Shown here piece by piece: positions 23,258 to 31,809 of a stretch of DNA of 48,158 nt. Within the stretch, counting starts at the first letter, position 1. Each line of letters starts with the position of its first letter. Below the pieces are notes generated by a model. That model searched no databases. It was not told the origin of the DNA and saw only the letters and a program-made list of their open reading frames with translations. The DNA comes from Oscillospiraceae bacterium (GTDB taxonomy: Bacteria > Bacillota > Clostridia > Oscillospirales > Oscillospiraceae), in NCBI GenBank assembly GCA_910575505.1, contig CAJTFK010000029.1, positions 1-48,158 of the forward strand, in the 5' to 3' direction. The translations under genes and the position numbers were made by a program.

Positions 23258-23638
23258 TCACGCTCTGCCTGCCAAATAAGAAGTTTTTTGGAACGCTCCG
23301 TTTTTATAGATGTCCCATGCCTCCACACAATAGATAGGCCCGCCGGAAAGCTCGGCAGCCTTTACGGGGTCCCAGATGCTCTCGGCATAGGTAACAGCGC
23401 CGTCGGGAACGGAGGTCTGGATTTGAATGCTGTCATTCCCCAGATAGTTCTGCAAGGAAGAGAACATCCGACTCGTTTCGCTGAGATTCTGGATAAACAG
23501 ATAGTCACCGGAGATATCCGCGTAGTGGATCATCTCAGGACCTTCCTCAGTAGAGTCAGGGGGAGTGTTATGGACACTTGTAAAAACAGCGGTGCCGCAA
23601 AGCAAAACCGCCAGAATTATGATTGCCAGACGCTTCAT
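23258..23638 (-). CDS. Small exported ICE protein of unknown function
   Basis: 126 residues with a signal peptide (MKRLAIIILAVLLCGTAVFTSVHN). The mature part (MIHYADISGDYLFIQNLSETSRMFSSLQNYLGND ... YCVEAWDIYKNGAFQKTSYLAGRA) has no known motif. A cysteine in the hydrophobic core (LLCGTA) is not a good lipobox. AGGAGGC precedes the ATG. It belongs to the conjugation operon and probably sits at the cell surface. Confidence 0.6.
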   Translation of the reverse strand: MKRLAIIILAVLLCGTAVFTSVHNTPPDSTEEGPEMIHYADISGDYLFIQNLSETSRMFSSLQNYLGNDSIQIQTSVPDGAVTYAESIWDPVKAAELSGGPIYCVEAWDIYKNGAFQKTSYLAGRA

Positions 23639-23933
23639 TAAGATGCCTCCTTCGTGTATGAGCGGGTTCTTATTATGGTTCCTGAGAGGGCCGAAACCGC
23701 CCTTTCGCCGTCCCGGCGAAAGAACGATTTCGGCCCGTTCCGGGGCCCCTATGCAGCGCCATTCTGATGGGTCTGCATAGTAGTCAGATAAACTCCTGGT
23801 TCCAAGACCTGTTTTTCAAAAAATAGTCCCTGTTTTCAAGGCTTTCCGGCCTTGGACGCCCATCAGGTTTTGTCTTTGCGCCAAACATAGAAAAAAGCGG
23901 AAAATCTGACGGGTATCGGATGGGTGTCTAACA
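23639..23933. other. Noncoding gap inside the conjugation operon
   Basis: No supported gene. It holds a nested hairpin (listed separately), a second short hairpin CAAGG/CCTTG near 23839-23857, and direct scraps of the words CTGTTTTTCA and CTGTTTTCA. It may be an mRNA processing or attenuation region. Confidence 0.5.
23688..23736. promoter_or_regulatory. Nested hairpin in the conjugation operon
   Basis: The outer stem is GGGCCGAAA (23688-23696) with TTTCGGCCC (23728-23736). The inner stem is CTTTCGCCG with CGGCGAAAG, and the two are separated by short asymmetric spacers. It is highly stable with no T-run. Confidence 0.65.
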
Positions 23934-24605
23934 CTACCAGCCGCCCCCATAGAAGGCCGCGGCGCTGCCGTGGCTGGAGCGGGCGGCGAAGAAATCCGAG
24001 GTCTCCGCTATGTCCAGCAGGGTGATGTGGCAGACGTTCAGCTCGCTCTTCTCGGACAGCAGCGCCAGGGCCAAAGTGAACTGATCGTCGCCCGGGACCA
24101 GCCTGCCCTTGACGGCGTTGGACACCGCTTTCCAGCCCTTGTTGTCCTGGTCGAAGATGTGCCGCCCCTCCACGCTGCAATGCTCTTCAATGACCAGCAG
24201 AGCCTTTGAGAAAATCGGCAACTCCCGCCCGCTGGCCTCGTAGTCGTCCAGCAGGCGGCGGATGGTATCGCTGAGCCATTCCGACGGCTGGTAGCGGCAG
24301 TGGGGCAGCAGGGTGTTCAGCTGGATATGCAGCCAGCCGTAGCCGAAGCGCTCCACAAATCCGGCGGTCTCCATCCGGGGCAGGACTGGCCGTTTGCCGT
24401 AGCCGCCCGCGCCGGGGGCGTGCTTTTCACACAGCCGCCGCAGCTCCAGGGCGGACCGCTCAAAGGCCCCGGAGGTCTCCTCCAGGGCCTTTTGCAGCTT
24501 CTCCGGGGAGGCGCTGTCTGCCAGAGCCGCAAGGGTGCCGGTGGCGGCGAAGGCATCCCCCGCCAAGTCCTGCATCCGTGCAATATCTTCTTTCATACCG
24601 TTCAT
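23934..24605 (-). CDS. Conserved ICE protein downstream of VirB4 (DUF6100-like, tentative)
   Basis: 223 residues. The N-terminal third is a helical bundle (DIARMQDLAGDAFAATGTLAALADS...). The centre reads RMETAGFVERFGYGWLHIQLNTLLPHCRYQPSEWLSDTIRRLL, and the C-terminus ends SSHGSAAAFYGGGW. I associate this with the DUF6100 family found beside VirB4 in clostridial ICEs, without certainty. The start ATGA overlaps the virB4 stop, so translation was coupled. It appears intact. Confidence 0.55.
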   Translation of the reverse strand: MNGMKEDIARMQDLAGDAFAATGTLAALADSASPEKLQKALEETSGAFERSALELRRLCEKHAPGAGGYGKRPVLPRMETAGFVERFGYGWLHIQLNTLLPHCRYQPSEWLSDTIRRLLDDYEASGRELPIFSKALLVIEEHCSVEGRHIFDQDNKGWKAVSNAVKGRLVPGDDQFTLALALLSEKSELNVCHITLLDIAETSDFFAARSSHGSAAAFYGGGW

Positions 24606-25663
24606 TCTTCCGCCGCCTTTCTCCTGGCCCGCAGGTCCGTGGGGGATGTGGTGATCGCGTCGTACTCCTTCGCCGTGGCGTGGAACTGGATGGGAACGTG
24701 GTTATAGCCGATGCAGAGAAGGCCCTCTCCCCGGCGGAAGCGGGTGATCTGCCGGACTTCATCCTCCGAGAGATTCAGAACGCCCTGGATCAGCCGGGCC
24801 TCCTGTTCCTCCATCTGCATCACCAGCTTGATACGGCTGGAATCCAGGATGCCCTTGCCATACTTGCCGCCGTCCAGGCCGAACAGGTCCTGCATCCCCT
24901 GGGTGGAGGTCACGGCGATGCCGCCTCCGGATGGTCTTCACCATCTCCTGAACGAAGCCCGCCGCCAAGGGATTGGAGTTGGCCCCCACCAGACTCCACA
25001 GCTCGTCCGCGATCAGCGCGGAAAGGTCCTCCTGTGTGTCCATGATGAGGTCGTTGGCAATGTCTGTGGCCCAGAAGCCGCCGTCACCCGCTGTTCCAGG
25101 GTTTCCGGGTCATCCGCCACGACTTCAACCAGCGTGTGCATATAGTAAAAGTCCTCGCCCTGGCGGTTCATCACGTCCTTCAGGTAGAGGCCGGAGCTGA
25201 TGGCACTGTCCAGTTCCTCGAAGTCCTGCCGGGTATCCCCCGCGTCCCGCATCTGGGAACGGTTGACCATAGTGGTCTGGGCGATCTTGGAGAGGATTTT
25301 GTCTTTGGGCTGGCGCTTGAAGATGAAGCTCAGGTTGATGCCTTCCCCGGCTTCGACCAAAGGGGCCGGCCAGTAGGAGCCGACGGTGGTGGCGTAGCCG
25401 TAGCCGGTGACATAGAGGTAGGCATGGTACACGCCGTCCACCACGATGTAGTCCCGGCTTTTGGTGTCCACCGTCATGGGGGCCAGGATATCCAGAATGG
25501 TGGTAGCGCCGGATTCCAGCTCGCTCAGGTCCGGCTTTTCCTCGCCGAACAGCAATCGCTTGAGGGACCGCTTTTCCTGTCCCTCCTTTCGGGCGGCGGG
25601 CTTTTTCTTCTTCGCCCTGCCTGCCGGAGCCTTCCCGGGCTTCTTTTTCAAAAGACTTTTCAT
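24602..25663 (-). pseudogene. VirB4/TraE conjugative ATPase with a large internal deletion
   Basis: The N-terminal part (MKSLLKKKPGK to ADDPETLEQRVTAA) is read from 25663 to about 25080. The sequence then jumps directly to FWATDIANDLIMDTQEDLSALIADELWSLVGANSNPLAAGFVQEM in another frame. By comparison with the roughly 800-residue family, about 400 or more residues are missing, including Walker A. A second lesion near 24930 (KTIR then GGIAVTSTQGMQDLFGLDGG) shifts the frame again before the conserved end (DEVRQITRFRRGEGLLCIGYNHVP). Without Walker A it cannot power the secretion channel, so the ICE cannot conjugate by itself. Confidence 0.85.
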
Positions 25664-25677
25664 GTATGCTCTCCTTT

Positions 25678-26351
25678 TCAGCTTTCGTCGTAGATGCCGT
25701 GGACCGCCGTGGTCATGTCAAAGACACCCTCCGGCAGCTTTACCCGGCGGCTGGTGCGCTTGTTGATGATCTCATACAGCAGCTTCAGGATGAAGTCATC
25801 CGTCCATCGGGGTTCCAGCACCTCCAGCTCGCAGACATCCAGATACCGCCGGGCTGTGTCCGCCTCCTCATTCAGACGCTGGATGATGGCAGAAACCGTA
25901 TGACCCTTGGATTTCATATGGGCTTCGTACTGGAAAATCAGAAAAAACGGTGGCGGATGGCGTCGCTGGCCACGCCCTGGCCGATCTCCGCGATGTTGTC
26001 CTCGATCATCTCCCGGCAGGACTCGTTTTCCTCCGCCTCGGCGAACTCCATCATCCGCTCCACATATTCAGCGGTATCCGCCGGGAGGGTTCGGGCTTCC
26101 AGCTGGATGTTGTCCGGGGCGATTTTCAGCCAGGCGGCGTAGCTGGCAATGATGTTCTGCCGGTCATTGGCAGATTTCAGGTAGATATTGACGGGCAGGA
26201 CCTCCAGAATCTTGATGAAGCGGTTGTCCCGGGTCACCACCACGCCGTTTCGGATGTTCTTGATGGGAAGCCATGCCTGAATACTGTCCCGGTAGGCCCC
26301 ACCGCCGGCGGTCTTCACTTTGCCGCCGAAAATCAGTTCCTTGATGTTCAT
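25678..26351 (-). pseudogene. VirB4 N-domain-like ICE protein, one-base frameshift
   Basis: The two pieces join. The first runs from ATG 26351 (MNIKELIFGGK, AWLPIKNIRNGVVVTRDNRFIKILEVLPVN) to IRHRFF. The second is FLIFQYEAHMKSKGHTVSAIIQRLNEEADTARRYLDVC to GVFDMTTAVHGIYDES. A run of six T in the minus strand near 25935 would need one more T to restore the frame. The full product would be about 225 residues and resembles the N-terminal domain of VirB4/TraC proteins, probably a partner of the channel ATPase. The lesion is a homopolymer, so a sequencing error is possible at this point. Confidence 0.65.
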
Positions 26352-26368
26352 TTTCGTTTGCACTCTCC

Positions 26369-26655
26369 TCAGTAGGTAATAAGCCGCCGCCCTTTCCGCC
26401 AGCGCCACCAGCAGCCCAGCCAGCGGGTCAGGCTGTCGTCGTTGATGCCGATCAGCCCGAAGCCACCCACAGGGACCAGAACGGTCAGGGTGACGATGAT
26501 CTTCGGCGTCAGAGCCAGGGGAACGTAGGCCAGGCACAGATACAGGATGGGCAGTGTCAGGAGGACCGCCTCGATCAGATTGCGGATCTCAAAGAGGCCC
26601 ACCCCCGGCCCGCGTCGGTAAAATTGGTGGGGATGTAGTAGGTTTCATTGCTCAT
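26369..26655 (-). pseudogene. PrgI-family membrane protein, frameshifted
   Basis: ATG 26655 starts MSNETYYIPTNFTDAGR, the usual PrgI beginning. After a G-run near 26600 the frame shifts, and the remainder MGLFEIRNLIEAVLLTLPILYLCLAYVPLAL ... GGFGLIGINDDSLTRWLGCWWRWRKGRRLITY follows in another frame. It has two membrane helices. PrgI proteins belong to the channel complex of Gram-positive conjugation systems. A GTG near 26602 could still make the C-terminal 77 residues. The start overlaps the stop of the regulator upstream. Confidence 0.7.
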
Positions 26656-26908
26656 TTGGATGTTCCCCCTTTTGGAGCAGGAATCCTTTATATGTCATAT
26701 AGTCGGTTTCCAGAGCTTGCAGTTCCGTTCTTCTCTCGGAAATAACGGCCTCGATTGCGGTGCTCATTTGCGTTTCCAGCCGGGCGGTCGCGGCAATCTC
26801 ACCAAGTTCCGCCCGGCTGATATACTGTCTGGAAAGACCAGCATGAACCGCCAGCTTTGACAAAGGAATATGATGGCGGTGCCGCAGAGCTCTCAGATTG
26901 GTCTTCAT
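26645..26908 (-). CDS. Small XRE-like helix-turn-helix protein
   Basis: 87 residues. NLRALRHRHHIPLSKLAVHAGLSRQYISRAELGE is an XRE-type helix-turn-helix with the recognition helix at SRQYISRAE. The C-terminal half is a helix rich in Glu and Thr. It probably controls conjugation genes. It lies between the NlpC/P60 and PrgI genes and overlaps the latter by 11 bases. Confidence 0.65.
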   Translation of the reverse strand: MKTNLRALRHRHHIPLSKLAVHAGLSRQYISRAELGEIAATARLETQMSTAIEAVISERRTELQALETDYMTYKGFLLQKGEHPNEQ

Positions 26909-26912
26909 AACG

Positions 26913-27832
26913 TTACCCTTCTATGTAGGTGATAGACGGGAGCTTACACCAGCCCTGCCATCCCCGGCCCGCTACCTTTGTCCGTACGACGCCGTATTTG
27001 GTGCCCATGGCCTCGATGACATAGCCGTTTCCGATGTAGATGCCGATATGTCCGGATTTCCAGACGGCCAGGCCCTTGATTTCAGGCATGGTGGACATAG
27101 GGCCTTTGATTGTGGCGGGCTGATACATCTGGTTCGCGCCGTAGTCCGGCATTCCGTTGGTGCCGTATGGGAGATGTCGATGCTGCTGCCATAGCTTCCG
27201 CCATGCTCAATACCGCCTCCTTGGGAGGTATCTCCCTCGTAATTTGGCCGGTACGCCTCAAGGAACGACGCATATTTTTCCAAAGCGCCGCCATCCCGCG
27301 GAAGCTCGAACATGGCCTCCGCCCAGTCTTTTGCTTCTTCGCCGAAGCCCAGACTGTCCATGATGGCCTCCGGGTCTGGCTTCTGAATCTCCACCTTCAG
27401 CGTCGTAATGACCGCCCCGCCCTCTCCAGTCTCAGAAACCAAGGAGTGCGTGACGGGCAGGCAGGTTTCGCAGAGGGAGCGGAGATCCCCGCCGCTGATC
27501 TTCTGTTGGTTTGCCGCGGCGCTGATGGCGGTGAGCCAAAGGAAATCATCTTCTTCCATGTCATTGGATACCTCGACGCGATCAATAGCAGTTCCCGCGT
27601 TTTCATAGTCGCTGACAATGCCGGTGACAATGGAATCTACATATGTGCGGTTAAAATCCTCCAGACTGGTGCAGACGCCGCCCAGAACCATAGCGTCTGG
27701 TCCGGCGCCGCCATAGCCAAAGAACAGATTGGGCAGAGCGGCGAAAAGCATCATCGGAAACAGCAGCAGAAAGGCCGCGGCTCCGATGATTACTTTCATG
27801 AGCTGAGGGCTTTTATACTCCTGGCTTCCCAT
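26913..27832 (-). pseudogene. NlpC/P60 cell-wall hydrolase of the ICE, catalytic core deleted
   Basis: The start at 27832 encodes a short cytoplasmic end, a membrane anchor (VIIGAAAFLLLFPMMLFAAL), and a stalk with DNRTYVDSIV-like and WLTAISAAANQQKISGGDL regions. At IEHGGSYGSSIDIS (near 27170) the sequence jumps to PYGTNGMPDYGANQM in another frame, then reads EIKGLAVWKSGHIGIYIGNGYVIEAMGTKYGVV. The family's catalytic cysteine segment (TDCIGL-type, known from homologues) lies between these points and is absent. The His of GHIGIYIG remains. The enzyme that opens peptidoglycan for the channel is therefore inactive. Confidence 0.8.
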
Positions 27833-30215
27833 TGGGCCCTCCTTGCTTTGATGCGTCAGGCTTTGTGCGGTTTATACGTTTTGTTGGCGGCGGTCCCTTG
27901 CCCTTCACCGGAGGACAGGCGGGCGCTGGGGCTTTTACTGGTTCCTGCCTGACTGGGCTGGTACTGCGCTGCCTCGGCGGGGAATCTGTTCTGAGCGGCG
28001 GCCCACCGGTGTGAACGATGGAAGTTCCACCTTTCACCGGAGGACTGGCGGGCGTGGGTGCTTTTGCCGGTTCCTGCCTGACCGGACCAGTGCTGCGCTG
28101 CTTCATTTGGGAAGTTGTGCGTTCAGACGGGCGTCTGCCTGTTCCTGCCAGGCCGGGGTGGATGCTGGGTGCGCCGCTTCTTTGAAGCGCACCTCTGGGG
28201 ATCGCGCCTCTGGACAATTCCTGCCGGGCCGGGCTGGAGCTTCGGTCCCTGGAACGGCGGGCGCTTCCTGCATAAGAAGCGCGTCCGGTTCCTGCCGGAC
28301 CGGGCGGAGCCATTGCCCCGCTGCTTCCTGCCGGAGTCGCGGCAGGGGCTGGACGCTTGCCGGATTCCTGCCGGGCTTGGCCGGAAGCCTGCCGCTTTGG
28401 ACGTGGGCTTGTGGTCCTGTCAACGCCGCCCCTTGTTCCTGCGGGACCGTCAGCGGGCCTCCTGTTGAGGGGGGATGTAAAGCCCCTGCCCCTTTGGGCC
28501 GTAGACATATCAGCGGACGAAGGGGCCAAGTGCTGTTCCTGCCGGGTCGTACTGGCACTCCGCTGTTGGGATGTGGAATCCGTCTGCGTTGTGGAAGTGC
28601 TTTCTGCTGAGGAGGTATGGCCTCCGCCTGATCTGGGCGGCGTGGCTGTTGGTCCTCTGCGGGTCGAGCGGGCGTCCGGTTGCCGGGCGGGACCGCCTCC
28701 CTGCTGGCGGGGTCCTTGGGGTGAAGTGCCGCCCTTACGCCTGACACTACCTTCCCTGGGTGTGGATTCTGCAGGCGGCGTGGTTCTTTCTGGACTGGAA
28801 TGCCGGTCTCTTCTGATGCCGCCGGCGGGTGGACTTCCGGATGCCGTGCCCCGTGGAGGGAAATTCCCGCCCAGGCCAACAATTCCATCATTGAAATCAT
28901 CATCGACATACACATCAACACCGCGCCTCTGTCCAGTACCGAAGGCCCTCCCCGTTCTGCCGGAGTGCCGAAGGATTTCACGTCCGGTACCGCCGCCAGG
29001 TCTGCCGACAGAACTGAATCCGCCGGGTCTCCTGGCACCGCTGCCGGTAATGACGCCTCCTGGTTGAGTGGTAGATGCTTCTGTGGAGCCAGTGACGTTC
29101 GAGGTCCCGCGCCGGGTTCCCTGCGGAACGGAGGACTTTCTGGAAGAGCTGCTCTGCTGTCCAGGCTGACTGACGGGGCCTTTTCCGGTTTGGCTGGCCG
29201 GGCCCTTGTCGGACTGACTGACAAGCCCCTTGCCGGTTTGGTCAGAGGGTCCCTTGCCGCTTCCATTGGATGGGCTCTGCGGAGAGCTTCCTGCCGGTTG
29301 GCCTTTGGCTGTGCCAGGCCGATGTGCCCCGCCCCGCTGTGTGCCAAACCGGAAAAAGCCTCCCGCAGCTCCGGCGGCTCCCTTTGCGCCAGCCGCGCCC
29401 GCTGCACCTGCGGCGACACTTGCCCCACCTGTCGCCGCCGCGCCAATGGCCTTGACCGCCTTGGTCGCGGCGCTGCGGAACACGGTATAAATGAGGGCGC
29501 TGCCAAAGCCCTTTCCCTTCTCGCCGGTGATGGCCGGGTTCAGGCCGATGCGGGTGATAATTTCGTCCGCTTTCCTGGCGGCTTTTACAATGCTGACGTT
29601 CAGCACCATCCACGGGAATACGTCCAGCCCGCTGGGGACGGTGGATACCACGGACAGCAGCATCTTGAAGAACATCACGTTCGTCACCATCAGCAGGCAC
29701 ATACTGCCGAACATCCGGCACCAGCCCGCAAAAATGTCCGCCGTGTTTTTGCTGCCGCCCATAGAAAACGCAAGCGGTGCTGTGATTGTCAGCACCGCCA
29801 GGATCACATAGCGCTCCGCCACCTCCATCAGCAGCTTCAGCACCATGAACATCAGGATAATGTCAAAGATAATGACCAGCAGCCAAGCCGCTGTGAGGGT
29901 CCCGAAGATACTGCCGTCCACCAGATGGACGTTGATGGCGTCCGGAACGCCCAGCAGGGTCATGATTTTTGACGTGAGGTTCAGGCCGATCTCGCAGAGC
30001 TGCGGACAGGCCAGAAGCAGGAACGAGAACACGAAGGTCCTGGCAAACAGCAGCTTCGGATCCTCGCCCTCAAAGCCCAGACCGGCAACCATGCTGCGGG
30101 TGGCCTGGAACACCAGATTCCCCAGCAGCAGGGCCCAGCCTACCGCCAGAAAGACCTCCATAATGTTCTCTACAACGGGGATATGTGTTTTGATGTAGGC
30201 GAAGTCCAGGTTCAT
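27813..30215 (-). CDS. VirB6/TrbL-like channel protein with a 500-residue repetitive tail
   Basis: 800 residues from ATG 30215. Residues 1-260 hold about six membrane helices (for example VFLAVGWALLLGNLVFQA, LLVIIFDIILMFMVLKLL, YVILAVLTITAPLAFSMGG, MCLLMVTNVMFFKMLLSV), typical for the polytopic core subunit of the conjugation channel. Then comes an Ala/Gly block (about 264-290). A tail to residue 800 is dominated by Ser, Pro, Arg, Gly and Gln with repeated SPVRQEP and PVKG units. Homology probably starts earlier: an in-frame stretch LLEFIFRDFFEWIYSL upstream to about 30308 lacks an ATG, so the true start may be CTG or may be damaged. Confidence 0.75.
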   Translation of the reverse strand: MNLDFAYIKTHIPVVENIMEVFLAVGWALLLGNLVFQATRSMVAGLGFEGEDPKLLFARTFVFSFLLLACPQLCEIGLNLTSKIMTLLGVPDAINVHLVDGSIFGTLTAAWLLVIIFDIILMFMVLKLLMEVAERYVILAVLTITAPLAFSMGGSKNTADIFAGWCRMFGSMCLLMVTNVMFFKMLLSVVSTVPSGLDVFPWMVLNVSIVKAARKADEIITRIGLNPAITGEKGKGFGSALIYTVFRSAATKAVKAIGAAATGGASVAAGAAGAAGAKGAAGAAGGFFRFGTQRGGAHRPGTAKGQPAGSSPQSPSNGSGKGPSDQTGKGLVSQSDKGPASQTGKGPVSQPGQQSSSSRKSSVPQGTRRGTSNVTGSTEASTTQPGGVITGSGARRPGGFSSVGRPGGGTGREILRHSGRTGRAFGTGQRRGVDVYVDDDFNDGIVGLGGNFPPRGTASGSPPAGGIRRDRHSSPERTTPPAESTPREGSVRRKGGTSPQGPRQQGGGPARQPDARSTRRGPTATPPRSGGGHTSSAESTSTTQTDSTSQQRSASTTRQEQHLAPSSADMSTAQRGRGFTSPLNRRPADGPAGTRGGVDRTTSPRPKRQASGQARQESGKRPAPAATPAGSSGAMAPPGPAGTGRASYAGSARRSRDRSSSPARQELSRGAIPRGALQRSGAPSIHPGLAGTGRRPSERTTSQMKQRSTGPVRQEPAKAPTPASPPVKGGTSIVHTGGPPLRTDSPPRQRSTSPVRQEPVKAPAPACPPVKGKGPPPTKRINRTKPDASKQGGPNGKPGV

Positions 30216-30327
30216 GATATCCAGCAGTGACGAGAAGAAGAAATTCCAGATCTCCAGGATCAGACTGTAAATCCACTCGAAAAAGTCCCGAAAAATAAAT
30301 TCCAGCAGGACAACTCACCTCCCACTC

Positions 30328-30434
30328 AGAAAACTCCTGTTTGGCACGAAACCCCGCCGATGGCGGGGCTTCTTAACCGGACAGGAGTTTTCTTCGCCTC
30401 CAAACCGAACCCGCTGCGCTTGGCTTCGGTTTGG
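30328..30434. promoter_or_regulatory. Two hairpins between pilin and VirB6 genes
   Basis: First hairpin: AGAAAACTCCTGT (30328-30340) pairs perfectly with ACAGGAGTTTTCT (30381-30393) and encloses CCCCGCC/GGCGGGG (30352-30368). Second hairpin: CCAAACCGA (30400-30408) with TCGGTTTGG (30426-30434). On the minus-strand transcript both lie after the pilin gene. They could raise pilin mRNA stability while lowering read-through into virB6. Confidence 0.7.
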
Positions 30435-30453
30435 ACTTTTGTGTATGTTTCAT

Positions 30454-30807
30454 TTAAGGTGTAAGCGTTGCCAGGCCGGAAAACCTGGGAACGCTGTAGG
30501 CGATGAAGGCCCCGATGCCGTTGATGATGGCCCAGCAAATCCAGATGCGCTTGAGCCAGTCCCACGCCTGGTCCACCTTGTGTTGGTTGTTGGAGAGCTT
30601 TGCAACGATGACGGCCACGGCAGACATCAGGCCCGCCAGCACGGTGCTGATGCCCGCAATCTGGTTGTACAGGTCGATGATGATGGTCTTTGCCACAGCG
30701 AACAGGTCCTGGGCCGCAAACGCGGGGACCGTGAGGCAGGCGCAGGCGATGACCAGCATCATGGTACGGCTGTAAACCCTGGGCAGATTGGGGCCGATAT
30801 GGTCCCG
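30454..30807 (-). CDS. VirB2/TrbC-like pilin (Maff2 family)
   Basis: The best-supported core is 102 residues from ATG 30762: MMLVIACACLTVPAFAAQDLFAVAKTII (cleavable signal), then two hydrophobic segments, QIAGISTVLAGLMSAVAVIVAKL and IWICWAIINGIGAFIAYSV, with WDWLKR between them. This is the small two-helix pilin-like protein of clostridial ICEs. The frame is open further upstream (EIFRDHIGPNLPRVYSRT), where a CTG follows AGGAGG by five bases near 30825, so the natural start may be non-ATG. It appears intact. Confidence 0.65.
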   Translation of the reverse strand, partial: RDHIGPNLPRVYSRTMMLVIACACLTVPAFAAQDLFAVAKTIIIDLYNQIAGISTVLAGLMSAVAVIVAKLSNNQHKVDQAWDWLKRIWICWAIINGIGAFIAYSVPRFSGLATLTP

Positions 30808-30847
30808 GAAGATTTCAAGCAGGTACCTCCTTATAGAACTGCGGATT

Positions 30848-31404
30848 TCAATAAACGGTGGCGTAGATGCTGCCGATATTGCAGCGGAAGCAGATCAGGA
30901 TATCCGGCGAAAACGCGCCGCAGGCCCCGTCCTCAATCATGGAAGCGGCCTGGGTCCAGGGATAGGCCGGTTTATAGACACGGGGACGGAGCAGGGCGTC
31001 AAAGGCATCGGCCAGCCCTACCACCTGAACCCAGGGAACGATGCAGCAACCGGACAGTCCGTCCGGGTAGCCGTCGCCGTCCCAACGCTCGTGGTGGTGG
31101 CGGCAGACGTCGCAGATCAGGGGAAAATCCTCCCGAGCGGAGAGGGCCGGGTCCTCTGCCAAAAGACGGCAGCCCTCAATGGTGTGGGTCTTCATGACGG
31201 AAAACTCCTCCGTCGTCAGGGTCCCGGGCTTGTTCAAAATCGCCGGGGGAATGGCCCGCTTTCCGATATCGTGGAACAGAGCCAGCTCGGAATAGTGGTC
31301 AATATCCTCCATAGACAGCTCAGGAATAGCGCCGGCATCGGAAAAGACCAGCAGCAGACGCCGGGTCAGCTCTCGGAACTGTGTGCTGTGAGATGTTCAT
31401 ACAA
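30848..31404 (-). pseudogene. HD-GYP-type phosphohydrolase domain protein, frameshifted near the start
   Basis: The body from SMEDIDHYSELALFHDIGKRA to VVGLADAFDALLRPRVY contains the HD metal site (FHDIGK) and HHHERWDGDGYPDGLSG, the HD-GYP signature of cyclic di-GMP phosphodiesterases. The first residues (LYEHLTAHSS) are read from a TTG at 31404 that follows AAAGGAGG, but a small deletion near 31380 puts them in another frame. A shorter product from ATG 31312 (154 residues) would still contain the HD site but lose its first helices. It lies at the head of the conjugation operon. Confidence 0.65.
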
Positions 31405-31541
31405 AGCAGATTCCTCCTTTGTCAAGTCCGAATTGTTACGAAAAGTCCGCTCTTTTTTCTCTGTTCCCGCCATTGCTTTTCCATGGGTATCCAGCTACAA
31501 TGTTGAACTGTTGAGAAAAACAAGTGAAGGGAAGTTATACT

Positions 31542-31787
31542 ATGGAACAAAGTTGCGTTCCCTTGTGGGACGAGAGCGGGGAATTGCGGAGAGGCTGTAC
31601 AGTCCGTGAGGCCCTGGTCTGGCTGACGAAGCATGGGAGCCACAGCGCCGGAGAGGATGTCTGTGTCAACGGCGTGAGCTATAAAATCGGCCGTCTGCTC
31701 TATGGCCCGGACCGGCCGGAGGTTGCGGATAAAGCCATCTTCCGCATTTGCGACGGCTATTACCGGCAGCTGAATTTAAGCGTGTAA
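31542..31787 (+). CDS. Small protein of unknown function
   Basis: 81 residues (MEQSCVPLWDESGELRRGCTVREALVWLTKHGSHSAGEDVCVNGVSYKIGRLLYGP). No family recognised; it is a small soluble alpha/beta protein. GAAGGGAAG lies before ATG 31542. It is on the plus strand, opposite to the conjugation genes, and followed 22 bases later by the TIGR04076 gene, so the two may be co-transcribed. Confidence 0.5.
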   Translation: MEQSCVPLWDESGELRRGCTVREALVWLTKHGSHSAGEDVCVNGVSYKIGRLLYGPDRPEVADKAIFRICDGYYRQLNLSV

Positions 31788-31809
31788 ATTGGATACTTGA
31801 GGTGTCAAA

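Noticed and set aside
28103..29506. 467-codon frame overlapping the VirB6 tail
   Set aside because: It is an alternative frame of the repetitive tail; low complexity and GC bias keep all frames open. The frame joined to the membrane core is preferred.
16065..31404. All ICE lesions being sequencing errors
   Set aside because: Some are single-base changes in homopolymers (for example near 25935) and could be errors, but the VirB4 and NlpC deletions are large, and the neighbouring chromosome is nearly free of frameshifts.
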